The notes under the pieces were generated by a model that was given only the letters and a program-made list of their open reading frames with translations, was not told where the DNA came from and searched no databases. The translations under genes were made by a program, and so were the position numbers. Positions 6,563-6,972 of a DNA stretch of 6,972 nucleotides are shown piece by piece; within the stretch, counting starts at the first letter, position 1; every line of letters begins with the position of its first letter. Source of the DNA: Clostridia bacterium (GTDB taxonomy: Bacteria > Bacillota > Clostridia > UBA1381). Location of the stretch: contig JAFQNU010000021.1 of the NCBI GenBank assembly GCA_017420825.1, positions 1-6,972 of the forward strand, in the 5' to 3' direction.

Positions 6563-6972
6563 CTATCTTCGGTTTAATTTGTCTGATAAATCTCCATATA
6601 ATGGCGTTGCTAATCCAAAACCGCCTGAAACAGTCAGTATTTGCCCCGTGGTATAAGCAGAATCATCTGATGCAAAGTAAACTGCTGCTGCTGCAATTTC
6701 TTCAGGTGTACCCATACGCTTAAATGGGATATGACGCATAAACAGTTCTCTGAATCCCTCTGTAAGATTTTTTTCTACAGCTTCGGTCGCAGTCATCCCT
6801 GGTAAGATTGCATTACAGCGAATATTGTTTTTTGCTTCGTGTACGGCTATCAGTTTAGTAAGATAATTAATAGCAGCCTTACTTGTCCCATATGCTACTT
6901 GTGAAATATCTGGAATAAGTCCGCCTACAGAGGATATGTTTATAATACTTCCGCCACCGTTTTTTGCCATAT
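6563..6972 (-). CDS. short-chain dehydrogenase/reductase, 5'-truncated, 7-alpha-HSDH-like
   Basis: The C-terminal half of a classical SDR, an NAD(P)-dependent oxidoreductase. The frame runs off the window edge, so the Met at 6970 is internal and the N-terminal Rossmann part (TGxxxGxG, NNAG) is not visible. Counting from that Met, the catalytic Ser in INISSVGG (S14), Tyr in YGTSK (Y27) and Lys (K31) have the standard 13- and 4-residue spacing. They are followed by IRCNAILPGMTAT, the GTPEEIAAAAVYFASDDSAYTTGQ segment and VSGGFG, the usual SDR tail. The SSVGG-IPDIS block, the IRCNA-LPG block and the TPLYGDL ending resemble, from memory, clostridial 7-alpha-hydroxysteroid dehydrogenases, but substrate calls in this family are weak. 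The gene is convergent to uppP and its TAG stop lies 2 bases from a strong hairpin. Its GC content (about 41% by hand count) is a little above that of the operon. Confidence 0.92.
   Translation of the reverse strand, partial: MAKNGGGSIINISSVGGLIPDISQVAYGTSKAAINYLTKLIAVHEAKNNIRCNAILPGMTATEAVEKNLTEGFRELFMRHIPFKRMGTPEEIAAAAVYFASDDSAYTTGQILTVSGGFGLATPLYGDLSDKLNRR

Noticed and set aside
6492..6656. Perfect 12-base inverted copies (TTATACCACGGG at 6492-6503, reverse complement at 6645-6656) suggesting element ends
   Set aside because: About one such match is expected by chance in a window of this size. One copy is inside the SDR coding sequence, there is no transposase or target duplication, and the match does not extend.
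6469..6723. Open frame of 84 codons on the + strand
   Set aside because: It starts within the U-rich tail of the terminator, runs through a second hairpin and lies antisense to the well-supported SDR gene; the product has no recognisable motif.
1..6972. A new defence, mobile or biosynthetic system
   Set aside because: Every open stretch is accounted for by recognised families; no repeat array, integrase, toxin-antitoxin pair or unexplained large ORF is present.

Overview
The window is a stretch of ordinary chromosome from a low-GC, Gram-positive-type bacterium, most likely a gut-associated member of the Clostridia. The reasons are AT-rich coding sequence with AAGGAG/AGGAGG ribosome binding sites, use of TTG and GTG starts, TGA used as a normal stop codon, a clostridial set of neighbours (polA, coaE, a membrane-anchored SLT transglycosylase, a cytidylate kinase-like protein) and the protein sequences themselves. 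The genus cannot be fixed from this window.

Layout. Positions 1 to about 6470 hold one same-strand (+) chain of six genes: the end of polA (DNA polymerase I, N-terminus cut by the window edge), a class II CCA tRNA nucleotidyltransferase, coaE (dephospho-CoA kinase), a short membrane-anchored lytic transglycosylase, a cytidylate kinase-like protein of unknown substrate, and uppP (undecaprenyl-diphosphatase). The first three junctions are 4-base overlaps, the next two are gaps of 2 and 4 bases, and a hairpin terminator follows uppP. This is best read as one translationally coupled operon whose promoter lies upstream of the window. On the opposite strand, the 3' part of a short-chain dehydrogenase/reductase (SDR) gene converges on it. 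A strong, probably bidirectional hairpin lies directly behind the SDR stop codon.

How the genes fit together. The chain mixes information processing (PolA for repair and Okazaki-fragment maturation, CCA addition to tRNA), cofactor synthesis (last step of CoA synthesis) and cell envelope upkeep (transglycosylase, recycling of the undecaprenyl carrier). It looks like a housekeeping operon held together by position rather than by one pathway. The SDR is unrelated to it. Its visible part resembles the C-terminal half of clostridial 7-alpha-hydroxysteroid dehydrogenase-type enzymes, which makes it the most biologically interesting item here, although its N-terminal cofactor-binding half is outside the window.

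I see no mobile element, CRISPR array, tRNA, rRNA, riboswitch or clearly new system. The second-look items are modest: a CCA enzyme whose HD region seems eroded, an out-of-frame ATG mini-ORF over the uppP start, a few intragenic hairpins, and the possible bile-acid-type SDR.
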